Shown: positions 23,666 through 31,615 of the stretch, piece by piece
Layout of the letters: each line of letters begins with the position of its first letter
Numbering within the stretch: position 1 is the stretch's first letter
NCBI GenBank assembly: GCA_002327445.1
Contig: DCWA01000012.1
Coordinates: forward strand, 145,392-209,391
Direction: 5' to 3'
Length of the DNA stretch: 64,000 bases
Origin: Desulfobacteraceae bacterium UBA2174
GTDB taxonomy: Bacteria > Desulfobacterota > Desulfobacteria > Desulfobacterales > UBA2174
Program-made: the position numbers and the translations under genes
Notes under the pieces: model-generated
Databases searched by the model: none
What the model was told of the DNA's origin: nothing
The model's input: only the letters and a program-made list of their open reading frames with translations

Positions 23666-25140
23666 TGAAAAAAGTCCTTTTTGGGGTTTAGCGGCCGCAA
23701 GGTCAGGGAGAGGACCCCGCCGCCGGCGCTGCCGGCCGCCACGTCCTCCGCCAGCCGCTGGCCGGCCAGCCAGATGATTCTTCCCCCACTCTCCACCACC
23801 GGGTAGGCCGGTCGCGAGGGCCGGGGCACCTTGTGATCGATGAAAAACTTGGCCACCTTCTGGTGGCCGGCGGCACCAAGGGGCCGGAAACGGTCTCCGG
23901 GTGCCGCGCTACGGATGATCAGCGGAAAACTGATCTGGTGGATATCAAAATATGCCGACCACTGTCCAGCGTCAACACCGACGCCGGGAAGCGGGGCGGG
24001 GAGCACGGCGGCGACGGCCTCGCGGCCCAGCTCCGGGATGGCGATCCGGCCGGGGGATCCCAGTTCATGACGCCAGGCGCCCGGCGCCGCGGCCTGGCGC
24101 AGCGGGGCGTCGAGGCGCCGGATTTCCAGGCGGCCCGCAGCGGCGCACAGGTGCAGCCGGTGGGGCAGGTGGAGGCACCGGGCCGGTCCCGGTCGGGCGA
24201 TCAGGTCCATGGCCATCTCGACGTGGGCCAGGGAGATGCGGTGCAGGCCGGTGCGCAGGCGTCCGATGGCGTGGCGCAGCACGCGGCGGCACGCGCCCGG
24301 CGCCAGGCCGTTCAGCGCGGCCCTGTCCAGAACCGCCCGGTCGGCGGTTTCGGCCACCCGGACGGTCCGGTACAGATCGGCGACCACCTCCGCCAGCCAA
24401 ACCTCCTCGTCGCGGCCGATGGCGGCGGTGCGGTTCAGGGCGTCCGCGATGGCCGGGTTGGCCCGCGCGGCGATCAGCGGCAGGAGCACCCCCCGGACCC
24501 AGTTGCGGGTATGATCGAGGTGCCGGTTGGTTTCGTCTTCACCGTAACCGGCACCGGCGGCGTCGAGAAAAGCCAGAATCTCCTCCCGGTCGATGGAGAG
24601 CAGCGGGCGGATGAACCGCCCGTCGCGAAGCGGGGGCATGGCGGCCAGGCCCAGGGGGCCGGATCCCCGGATCAGGTTCATCAAAACGAGTTCGGCGTTG
24701 TCGTTGCGCTGGTGCCCAAGGGCGATCCTGGCGCAGCCGTGGGCCGCGGCGGCCTCTTCCAAAAAGGTGTAGCGCAGGTGGCGGCCGGCGGTTTCCAGCG
24801 ACACGCGGGTGCGCCGGGCCTCGGCGGCGGCGTCCACCCGGCGCGATACCAGCGGCAGACCCAGTCGCAGCGCCAATTCCCCCACGCGGCGGGCGTCCGC
24901 GTCGGCCGCCGGGCCGCGAAGGCCGTGGTGCAGATGGGCCACCACCAGCGTGAAGTCCCGGGCGGGGGCCAAGCGATGCAACGCCAGGAGCAGGGCCACC
25001 GAGTCCGGGCCGCCGGACACCGCCGCCAGAACCCTCTCGCCGGAGGCCACGAGGCGGTGGCGGCGCAGAGTGTCATCGACGGCGGCCAGAAAGGCGCGGA
25101 CGCTCCGGTCCTCAGAGGAGTCTTTGGGAGATGGTGGCAT
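23662..25140 (-). CDS. tilS: tRNA(Ile) lysidine synthetase
   Basis: A 492-residue N-type ATP pyrophosphatase that converts C34 of tRNA(Ile)(CAU) to lysidine, changing both codon and aminoacylation identity. The PP-loop AAVSGGPDSVALL is near residue 40. A second conserved block, ALGHQRNDNAELVLMNLIRG, is near residue 140; the usual HHxxDQ is HQRNDN here. A substrate-binding domain and the C-terminal TilS domain (GDRFRPLGAAGHQKVAKFFID) follow. It overlaps the upstream lipoprotein gene by 29 nt and ftsH by 4 nt. Confidence 0.95.
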   Translation of the reverse strand: MPPSPKDSSEDRSVRAFLAAVDDTLRRHRLVASGERVLAAVSGGPDSVALLLALHRLAPARDFTLVVAHLHHGLRGPAADADARRVGELALRLGLPLVSRRVDAAAEARRTRVSLETAGRHLRYTFLEEAAAAHGCARIALGHQRNDNAELVLMNLIRGSGPLGLAAMPPLRDGRFIRPLLSIDREEILAFLDAAGAGYGEDETNRHLDHTRNWVRGVLLPLIAARANPAIADALNRTAAIGRDEEVWLAEVVADLYRTVRVAETADRAVLDRAALNGLAPGACRRVLRHAIGRLRTGLHRISLAHVEMAMDLIARPGPARCLHLPHRLHLCAAAGRLEIRRLDAPLRQAAAPGAWRHELGSPGRIAIPELGREAVAAVLPAPLPGVGVDAGQWSAYFDIHQISFPLIIRSAAPGDRFRPLGAAGHQKVAKFFIDHKVPRPSRPAYPVVESGGRIIWLAGQRLAEDVAAGSAGGGVLSLTLRPLNPKKDFFQ

Positions 25141-25495
25141 GGATCAGCTCGGAGAACCTCCGGTCCCATAGGCCGACAAAACCGGACCGGACGCCGATTT
25201 CGACGACCCCGGGCGACAGCCGGGAGACCTTGACCGTCACCGGGGTCCCGTCGCTGCGCTTGGCCTTGAGCAGTGTCGTGACGCCGTCGGCGTCGGTCGA
25301 TTCGATGCGGATCTTCAAGCCGTCCAGCGCCTGCCGGACCGCTTCCAGAGCAGGGGCGAGGTCGGCGGGATAGGCCCGGCGCAGTTCGCCTTCGATATAG
25401 CTGTAGACGCCGGCGCCGGTGCCCACCAACAGGGCGGCGCATCCGCTCGTCCACAGGGCCAGCGCCAGGAGGGCGGCGATGTTTCTGCGGTTCAT
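25112..25495 (-). CDS. DUF3568-like lipoprotein
   Basis: A 127-residue protein starting at ATG 25495 with GGAAAGGAAAA upstream. The signal peptide ends in the lipobox TSGC (Cys 19), so the mature protein is lipid-anchored. Residues 25-127 form a compact alpha/beta domain (GVYSYIEGELRRAYPADLAP, then VTVKVSRLSPGVVEIGVRSG) that matches small DUF3568-type lipoproteins common in Desulfobacterota. It is the first gene of the tilS-ftsH-folP-coaX run. Function unknown; a cell-envelope role is inferred. Confidence 0.85.
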   Translation of the reverse strand: MNRRNIAALLALALWTSGCAALLVGTGAGVYSYIEGELRRAYPADLAPALEAVRQALDGLKIRIESTDADGVTTLLKAKRSDGTPVTVKVSRLSPGVVEIGVRSGFVGLWDRRFSELIHATISQRLL

Positions 25496-25628
25496 GGTAT
25501 TTTCCTTTCCCGGCGGCGGTTCACCGCCGTCGGCACGCCTCGGGGCACCCCGACGGCCCGGGACGTCCTCCGGCAAAGGACGTTTCGGATTTCCGGCGCG
25601 GTGCCATTACGAAGTCGCCGATTCGGTC

Positions 25629-25656
25629 TTGCAAATCCGACCGGTTGGTCTATAGT
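25629..25656 (+). promoter_or_regulatory. Predicted SRP RNA promoter
   Basis: TTGCAA (25629-25634), a 16-bp spacer and TATAGT (25651-25656). The expected start at about 25663-25664 coincides with the 5' end of the RNA deduced independently from its terminal helix. Confidence 0.7.
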
Positions 25657-25663
25657 ACGCACC

Positions 25664-25914
25664 GGTTGTGCTAGGCGGGGAGTTAGCGGTGCCCTTTTCC
25701 CGAAATCCGCTTTATGCGGGGCTGAATTCCCCCTCGAGGGCCGACTCCGGGTCGCCCGGGGCGCACTGGCCGGTCGCCGCGCAACAGACGGTTACGAACC
25801 TCGTCAGGTCCGGAAGGAAGCAGCGATAAGTAATGCGGTCTGTGTCGCGGATCGATCCCGGTCATGCCTGCGCCCACCGCCACCTGGAAACGGTTCGGAA
25901 GGGGGTGCACAACC
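25664..25914 (+). ncRNA. ffs: Signal recognition particle RNA (long form)
   Basis: The universal SRP domain IV signature GTCAGGTCCGGAAGGAAGC lies at 25803-25821 and continues into AGCGATAAGTAA. This apical loop binds Ffh and is needed for co-translational membrane targeting. The ends are set by a perfect 8-bp helix: GGTTGTGC (25664-25671) pairs with GCACAACC (25907-25914). Near the 5' end, GGGGAGTTAGC and GCTGAATTCCCC form a further hairpin. At about 250 nt the molecule is longer than the 4.5S RNA of enterobacteria. A promoter ends 7 nt upstream. Boundaries are inferred from pairing and not from an alignment. Confidence 0.88.
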
Positions 25915-26227
25915 ACTGCCTTCACGTGGACACCTGCATTCGTCCCCACCCATGCGCCTCCTGACGGCGCGCCCCGCGCCAGCCCGATGCGGCCCGTATA
26001 GCAAAGCCGATTTCAAATGGCAAACCCATCGTGGAAAAGGCCGCGGCCGCTTTCCTGTCTCGATGTTTTTCACGTTGTCCTGTAGGGGAGGGAGGGCGAG
26101 TTTTGAAATGTTTTAGACCGATTAAGCCGTTCGCGGACCGCTTGACATCGAGGCAAGGGGTATTATCGTCTTAGCGATTGTTTGCACGGAAACCGTCCAT
26201 TCAAAATCCGGAAGAGATGTTAAACCG
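25915..26227. other. Gap between SRP RNA and grpE
   Basis: No gene seen. Only a candidate heat-shock-like promoter near 26142 stands out. No CIRCE element (TTAGCACTC/GAGTGCTAA) is present. Confidence 0.6.
26142..26166 (+). promoter_or_regulatory. Candidate grpE-dnaK promoter
   Basis: CTTGACA at 26141-26147 and TATTAT at 26161-26166 are 13 bp apart. This spacing is too short for sigma-70 but acceptable for a sigma-32-type promoter. The -10 matches the CCCATNT consensus only partly. Prediction only. Confidence 0.35.
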
Positions 26228-26902
26228 ATGGGCAACGAAACAGCGGAGCAAAAAATAGGCGAGGAATCCCAGTCGACAGGCGCCCGGGTCCCGGTGGACC
26301 GGGAAAATGCTTCCCCTGCGATGGCGCCGGAGGCCGGGACCGACGGCGGCATCGAGGCAACATCCGAGGAGGGCCGGACGGATGCGGAGAAGTTGGCAGC
26401 CCAGCTCGAAGCCGCTCGCGGCGAGGCCCGGGAAAACTATGATCGGTTGCTGCGGGTCAGCGCGGAGTTTGAAAACTACAAGAAACGCTCCGCCCGGGAG
26501 ATGGAGGACTATCGAAAGTACGCCAACGAGTCGCTGCTGCGGGACCTGCTGCCCGTGATCGACAATCTGGAACGGGCGTTGGCGGTGCCGGCCGATGCGC
26601 AGAATGAAAAAGGATTGCGGGAAGGGCTGGAACTGACGCTCAAACAGATCCACAAGCTTCTGGAATGTTTCGGGGTGTCCGCCATCGAAGCCGAAGGGCA
26701 GCCCTTCGATCCGGCCTTTCACCAGGCCATGATGCAGGAGCAGAGCGACCAGGTGCCGGAGAATGTCGTTCTCCGGCAATTGCAGAAAGGATATGCCATC
26801 AAGGACCGCCTGCTGCGGCCCGCGATGGTGGTTGTGGCCAAGGCGGCCGCCAAAAGCGGCGCGAGCCCCTCGGCCGAGGGTGTGGCCGAAGCCCAATCGT
26901 AA
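26228..26902 (+). CDS. grpE: Nucleotide exchange factor GrpE
   Basis: A 224-residue DnaK co-chaperone that releases ADP from DnaK. An acidic, low-complexity N-terminus (residues 1-50) leads into the long coiled-coil helix (NYDRLLRVSAEFENYKKRSA) and four-helix/beta-wing C-terminal part (FDPAFHQAMMQEQSDQVPEN). The family signature VLRQLQKGYAIKDRLLRPAMV is recognisable from residue 180. It is slightly longer than the usual 180-200 because of the N-terminal extension. dnaK follows after 44 bp, so the two form a heat-shock operon without dnaJ or hrcA here. Confidence 0.96.
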   Translation: MGNETAEQKIGEESQSTGARVPVDRENASPAMAPEAGTDGGIEATSEEGRTDAEKLAAQLEAARGEARENYDRLLRVSAEFENYKKRSAREMEDYRKYANESLLRDLLPVIDNLERALAVPADAQNEKGLREGLELTLKQIHKLLECFGVSAIEAEGQPFDPAFHQAMMQEQSDQVPENVVLRQLQKGYAIKDRLLRPAMVVVAKAAAKSGASPSAEGVAEAQS

Positions 26903-26946
26903 AAGTCATTCCACAGGATTTCAGCATATCGTCCAAGGAGGAAGAA

Positions 26947-28872
26947 ATGGGGAAAGTCATCGGAATCGATCTGGGCACGACCAACAGCTGCGTGGCCGTC
27001 ATGGAGGGCGGGGACGCCAAGGTGATCACCAACCCGGACGGCGGCCGCACCACGCCGTCCATCGTGGCGGTCACCGAAAACGGTGAGCGTTTGGTGGGCC
27101 AGATCGCCAAGCGCCAGGCGATCACCAACCCGGAGAACACGATTTTTGCGGTCAAGCGGCTGATAGGGCGCAAATTTTCTTCCCGCGAGGTCCAGAGCGA
27201 CCTCAAGATTCTGCCCTACAAGATCGAGGAGGCGCCCAACGGGGACGCACGCATCAGCCTGCGGGGCAAGCCGCACAGCCCGGCGGAAATCAGCTCCTTC
27301 GTGCTGGCCTACATCAAGAAGTACGCCGAGGACTACCTGGGAGAACCGGTGACCGACGCGGTGATCACCGTGCCGGCGTACTTCAATGACAGCCAGCGCC
27401 AGGCGACCAAGGATGCGGGCAAGATCGCCGGCCTCAACGTGCTGCGGATCATCAACGAACCGACGGCTGCTTCCCTCGCCTATGGACTCGACAAGCGCAA
27501 GGAAGAAAAGATTGCCGTTTTCGACCTCGGCGGCGGCACTTTCGACATCTCCATCCTGGAGATCGGCGAGGGCGTCTTCGAGGTCAAGTCCACCAACGGG
27601 GATACCCACCTCGGCGGCGAGGATTTCGACCTGCGCCTGGTGGACTACCTGGCCGATGAATTCAAGAAGGACCAGGGCATCGACCTGCGGCGGGACAAGA
27701 TGGCGCTGCAGCGGCTCAAGGAAGCCTCCGAAAAGGCCAAGATGGAGTTGTCCACCTCGATGGAGACCGATGTCAACCTGCCATTCATCACCGCCGACGC
27801 CTCCGGTCCGAAGCACCTGAACGTCAAGATCAGCCGGGCCAAGCTCGAGGCCTTGTGCGCCGATCTGCTCGACAAGTTGGAAGGCCCCTGCCGGACGGCC
27901 CTCAAGGACGCCGGTCTGAGCGCCAACGAGATCTCCGAGGTGATCTTGGTGGGGGGCATGACCCGCATGCCGGCGGTCCAGGAGCGGGTCAAACGCCTGT
28001 TCGGTAAGACCCCCAACCGTTCGGTGAACCCGGACGAGGTGGTGGCCATGGGAGCGGCGATCCAGGGTGGCGTGCTCAAGGGAGATGTCAAGGACGTCCT
28101 GCTGCTGGACGTCACCCCGCTGAGCCTGGGCATCGAGACCCTGGGCGGGGTGATGACGCGCCTCATCGAAAAGAACACCACCATCCCGACCCGCAAGAGC
28201 CAGATCTTTTCCACCGCGGCCGACAACCAGCCTGCGGTGTCGATCCACGTGCTCCAGGGCGAGCGGGAGATGGCGGGCAACAACAAGACCCTGGGGCGCT
28301 TCGAACTGGTGGGCATCCCGCCGGCGCCCCGGGGCGTGCCCCAGATCGAGGTGACCTTCGACATCGACGCCAATGGCATCGTGAGCGTATCGGCCAAGGA
28401 CCTGGCCACCAGCAAGGAGCAGTCGATCAAGATCACGGCCTCTTCGGGCCTGAGCAAGGAGGAGATCGACCGGCTGATCCGCGAGGCCGAGTCGCATGCC
28501 GACGAGGACAAGAAGAAAAAGGAGCTGGTGGAGGCCCGCAACCACGCCGACGCCTTGATCTACAGCACCGAAAAATCCCTGAAGGATCTGGGCGACAAGG
28601 TGGATGCCGACACTCGCGGCAAGGTGGAGGCCGCCATCGGCCCCCTCAAGAAGGCCATGGAGGGCGACAACTCCGAAGAGATCCGGCGGTTGAGCGATGA
28701 GTTGACCCGGGCCTCGCACAAGCTTGCCGAGGCCATGTATCAGCAGGCTTCCAGCGGCGCCCGCAGCGGCGGGTCCGGCGATGCCGGACAGGGCGGCCAG
28801 GCCGGTCAGGGAGGCGGTGCGGACGATGTGGTGGACGCCGACTTCGAAGAGGTGAAGGACGGCAAGAAGTAA
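26947..28872 (+). CDS. dnaK: Chaperone protein DnaK (Hsp70)
   Basis: A 641-residue Hsp70. ATG 26947 follows AAGGAGGAAGAA and gives the canonical start GKVIGIDLGTTNSCVAVMEG; the frame stays open further upstream but is not part of the protein. The ATPase domain shows AVFDLGGGTFDISILE and ILVGGMTRMPAVQ. The substrate-binding domain begins with VLLLDVTPLSLGIETLGGV, and the C-terminus is a glycine-rich linker ending VVDADFEEV. Length is typical. A strong terminator follows 19 bp after the stop. Confidence 0.99.
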   Translation: MGKVIGIDLGTTNSCVAVMEGGDAKVITNPDGGRTTPSIVAVTENGERLVGQIAKRQAITNPENTIFAVKRLIGRKFSSREVQSDLKILPYKIEEAPNGDARISLRGKPHSPAEISSFVLAYIKKYAEDYLGEPVTDAVITVPAYFNDSQRQATKDAGKIAGLNVLRIINEPTAASLAYGLDKRKEEKIAVFDLGGGTFDISILEIGEGVFEVKSTNGDTHLGGEDFDLRLVDYLADEFKKDQGIDLRRDKMALQRLKEASEKAKMELSTSMETDVNLPFITADASGPKHLNVKISRAKLEALCADLLDKLEGPCRTALKDAGLSANEISEVILVGGMTRMPAVQERVKRLFGKTPNRSVNPDEVVAMGAAIQGGVLKGDVKDVLLLDVTPLSLGIETLGGVMTRLIEKNTTIPTRKSQIFSTAADNQPAVSIHVLQGEREMAGNNKTLGRFELVGIPPAPRGVPQIEVTFDIDANGIVSVSAKDLATSKEQSIKITASSGLSKEEIDRLIREAESHADEDKKKKELVEARNHADALIYSTEKSLKDLGDKVDADTRGKVEAAIGPLKKAMEGDNSEEIRRLSDELTRASHKLAEAMYQQASSGARSGGSGDAGQGGQAGQGGGADDVVDADFEEVKDGKK

Positions 28873-28891
28873 CCTCTGTCCATGGAATCGA

Positions 28892-28927
28892 AAAGGCCCG
28901 CTCACCGGATGGTGGCGGGCCTTTTTT
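28892..28927 (+). terminator. Intrinsic terminator after dnaK
   Basis: A stem AAAGGCCCGC / GCGGGCCTTT extended by CACC/GGTG around a GGAT loop, followed by six T. The stem also ends in A-rich sequence on the other side, so it can serve the converging gene as well. Confidence 0.9.
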
Positions 28928-28939
28928 GCGGGGACGACC

Positions 28940-30520
28940 TCAGTCTTTCAGCTGGAAGCTGGCGCTCTGGCCGCCGTAGCGCTTGCGCAGCTCGGGTTTT
29001 TCGATCTTGCCGGTGGGGTTGCGCGGGACGTCGGCGAAGATGTAGCGTCGCGGGCGCTTGAAGCGGGCCAGGGGCTGGCAGAATTCGGCCAGCGCCTCGG
29101 CGCTGACACTGTGGCCCGGTTTGAGCTTGACGATGGCCGTGGCGATTTCGCCCAGGCGTAAACTGGGCAGGCCGATCACGGCCACATCGGCAATGGCGGG
29201 ATGATTCTGGAGAAAATCCTCGATTTCCACCGGGAAGATGTTTTCCCCGCCGGTGATGATGATGTCCTTTTTGCGGTCCACCAGCCAGATGAAGCCCTCT
29301 TCGTCCAGGCGCGCCACGTCGCCGGTGTGCAGCCACCCGTTCACCAGGACTTCGGCGGTGGCCTCGGGGTTGCGATAGTACTCCTTCATCACCCCCGGGC
29401 CGCGCACGATCAGCTCGCCGGGGGTTCCGGCGGCCACCGGCCGGCATTGATCGTCGACGATGGCAAACTCCCAGTCGAACCCGGGCCGGCCGATGGCGCC
29501 GACCTTGTGCCCGTTTTCGATTCCCAGGTGCACGCAGCCGGGGCCAGTGCTTTCTGTCAACCCGTAGTTGGTGTCGTACTGGTGGTGGGGAAACACCCTG
29601 CGCCACTCCCGGATCAGGCTGGGCGGCACCGGCTGGGCCCCGATGTGCATCAGGCGCCACTGGTCCAGACGAAATTGGGACAGCTTGAGTTCCCCGCTTT
29701 CGATGGCGAAGAGGATGTCCAGGGCCCAGGGGACGAGGAGCCAGACCACCGTCACCGCCTCCTCGCTGATCGCCTCCAGGATCCAGCGCGGCTCGACTCC
29801 CTTGAGAATGACGCTGCGCGCCCCGACGATGAAGTTGCCGAACCAGTGCATTTTGGCGCCGGTGTGATACAAGGGCGGGATGCAGAGGAAGTTGTCACCG
29901 CGGGATTGCCGGTGGTGGGCGTTTTCCACGTAGCAGGCCGCCTCGAGGTTGCGGTGAGTCAGGCGCACCGCCTTGGGGGTGCCGGTGGTGCCGGAGGTGA
30001 AATAGAGCGCCGCATCGTCGGTGATCGCCAGATCGACGGTCGGCTCTGCGGCCTCGAATTGCGTCAGCAGGACATCGTAGGCCAGGGCCCAGGCCGGGCG
30101 CCGGGCTTCGGGGCCGACGAAGATGTAGGTATCCACCGTTTGGTCCAAAGAGGCTTTGACTTCTTCGATCCGTTGGATAAACTCCGGGCCGAAAATCAGT
30201 GCCTTGGCCTCGGCGGTGGCGACGCAGCGGGCGATGGTGGCGGCCACGAAACGGAAGTTCAGCGGTACGGCCCAGGCGCCGGTACGGAGGATGCCGAAAT
30301 AGATGGGCAGCCATTCCAGGCAGTTGCTCATCAGGTGGACCACGCGGTGGCCCTTGACCACGCCCCGGGCGCAAAGGGCCTGGGCCAGGCGGTTGGCCTG
30401 GTCGTCGAACTGGCGCCAGGTGATTTCGCGGCGCCGGCCAGCGGCCGGGTCCCGTTCCACCAAGGCGGTTTCGGTGCCGTAGAGGCGGGCATTGCGGGCC
30501 AGGATCTCGGTGATCAGCAT
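28940..30520 (-). CDS. AMP-dependent acyl-CoA synthetase/ligase
   Basis: A 526-residue enzyme of the ANL superfamily; it adenylates a carboxylic acid and transfers it to CoA. Motifs: the P-loop YFTSGTTGTPKAVRLTH near residue 162, YGLTESTGPG near residue 310, the hinge GWLHTGDVARLDEEGFIWLV and RKKDIIITGGENIFPVEIE near residue 415, and the catalytic lysine in NPTGKIEKPELRKR. ATG 30520 has GAAGGGA eleven bases upstream. It resembles long/medium-chain fatty-acid or bile-acid-CoA-ligase-like members; the acid substrate is not determined. It stands alone, divergent from the methyltransferase gene. Confidence 0.93.
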   Translation of the reverse strand: MLITEILARNARLYGTETALVERDPAAGRRREITWRQFDDQANRLAQALCARGVVKGHRVVHLMSNCLEWLPIYFGILRTGAWAVPLNFRFVAATIARCVATAEAKALIFGPEFIQRIEEVKASLDQTVDTYIFVGPEARRPAWALAYDVLLTQFEAAEPTVDLAITDDAALYFTSGTTGTPKAVRLTHRNLEAACYVENAHHRQSRGDNFLCIPPLYHTGAKMHWFGNFIVGARSVILKGVEPRWILEAISEEAVTVVWLLVPWALDILFAIESGELKLSQFRLDQWRLMHIGAQPVPPSLIREWRRVFPHHQYDTNYGLTESTGPGCVHLGIENGHKVGAIGRPGFDWEFAIVDDQCRPVAAGTPGELIVRGPGVMKEYYRNPEATAEVLVNGWLHTGDVARLDEEGFIWLVDRKKDIIITGGENIFPVEIEDFLQNHPAIADVAVIGLPSLRLGEIATAIVKLKPGHSVSAEALAEFCQPLARFKRPRRYIFADVPRNPTGKIEKPELRKRYGGQSASFQLKD

Positions 30521-30646
30521 GGGCGATGTCCCTTCGAAGTGCGAATGATTGCGCGAAAAGCGCAATGATACCGGCGGGTGCATAACAAAGCCTCCGCCAA
30601 GAATCAAGGGCGCCGGGTCTGTGGGACGGGTGCGGCGCTTGCAAAC

Positions 30647-30694
30647 ATCGGACGGATCGGGCGGATCGATGGGATCGGACGGATCGGACGGATT
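30647..30694. repeat. Short tandem GGATCGGAC repeats
   Basis: Variants of CGGACGGATCGG and GGGATCGGACGGAT follow each other for about 48 bp just upstream of the methyltransferase start. The array is imperfect and lies in the leader. Confidence 0.65.
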
Positions 30695-30728
30695 TTCGAT
30701 TTCAAACTTTCAACACCGGAGAGAACCA

Positions 30729-31469
30729 TTGGCCTCCTCGACCCGATCCGCCGGCCTTCCCCCGGCCGGCGAAAGGGCGCCTTTCGTGCGCGCCATGTTC
30801 GGCCGCATCGCCGGTCGCTACGACCGGATGAACGCCGTCATGACCCTGGGGCGGGACCGGGTGTGGCGCCGGCGGGTGGTGGATGTGGCTGCACTGCCGC
30901 CGGAAGGCCGCCTGCTGGACATCGGCACCGGGACCGGCGGCATCGCGTTGGCGGCCCGGGAGCGGTTCGACCGCCTCACGGTGGTGGCCGCCGATTTCAC
31001 GCCCGAGATGATGGCGGTGGGCCGCCGGGCGCCGGACGGACGCCGCGTTTGCTGGTGCGCGGCCGACGCGCTGGCCTTGCCTTTCGCCGACGCCGGCTTC
31101 GACGCGGTGGTCTCCGGCTACCTGGTCCGCAACGTCACAGGTCTGGATCGGCTCTTCGCCGAGCAGTTCCGGGTCCTCAAACCCGGGGGGCGCCTCGTGT
31201 GCCTGGACACGACCCCGCCCCGGGGGCCGCTGGCGCCCCTGATCCGGTTTCATTTCAAACGGATCATCCCGTTGATGGGCCAGTGGGTGGGCGGAGATCG
31301 AGGGGCCTATACCTACCTGCCCGAGTCGACCCGGGCCTTCGCGACGCCGGAAGCCCTGGCCGCCAGACTGATCCGGGCGGGATTCGTCCAGGTCCGCTGG
31401 CGGACCTTCATGTTCGGCACCATGGCCTTGCACGCCGCCGTCAAGCCGCCGGCCATCGGCCCACGCTGA
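30729..31469 (+). CDS. ubiE: UbiE/MenG-family quinone C-methyltransferase
   Basis: A 246-residue SAM-dependent methyltransferase that methylates demethylmenaquinone (or an equivalent quinone precursor). TTG 30729 is chosen because GGAGAG lies just upstream; the frame extends further 5' through a repeat array but without family similarity. Motif I is LLDIGTGTGGIAL near residue 60. The UbiE signatures RYDRMNAVMTLGRDRVWRR (residues 28-46) and YLPESTRAFATPEALAARL are clear, and the sequence ends near MALHAAVKP as usual. Sulfate reducers use menaquinone, so the MenG role is inferred. Confidence 0.88.
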   Translation: MASSTRSAGLPPAGERAPFVRAMFGRIAGRYDRMNAVMTLGRDRVWRRRVVDVAALPPEGRLLDIGTGTGGIALAARERFDRLTVVAADFTPEMMAVGRRAPDGRRVCWCAADALALPFADAGFDAVVSGYLVRNVTGLDRLFAEQFRVLKPGGRLVCLDTTPPRGPLAPLIRFHFKRIIPLMGQWVGGDRGAYTYLPESTRAFATPEALAARLIRAGFVQVRWRTFMFGTMALHAAVKPPAIGPR

Positions 31470-31516
31470 ACATCGATCGGCGGGCTCGGGGATGGTGTCA
31501 CCGAATGACCCGGTCA

Positions 31517-31553
31517 GGGTGTACTTTTTCACCAGGGTGTTTATTTTTTACCC
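31517..31553. promoter_or_regulatory. Two adjacent GGGTG-type dyads upstream of the kinase gene
   Basis: GGGTGTACTTTTTCACC (31517-31533) and GGGTGTTTATTTTTTACCC (31535-31553) are tandem copies of one 17-19 bp dyad with complementary ends and T-rich centres. They lie 63-99 bp before the histidine kinase start. They could be operators or a promoter-proximal repeat. Confidence 0.45.
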
Positions 31554-31615
31554 GGCTTGACGGATGCCCTTGTCCACCGTCGCTTACTCGGCGGCCTTTT
31601 CGTCCTTAGGCAGAG

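Noticed and set aside
26665..26946. N-terminal extension of DnaK
   Set aside because: The frame is open upstream but overlaps grpE, lacks a ribosome binding site and gives no Hsp70 similarity. ATG 26947 has a perfect site and the canonical start.
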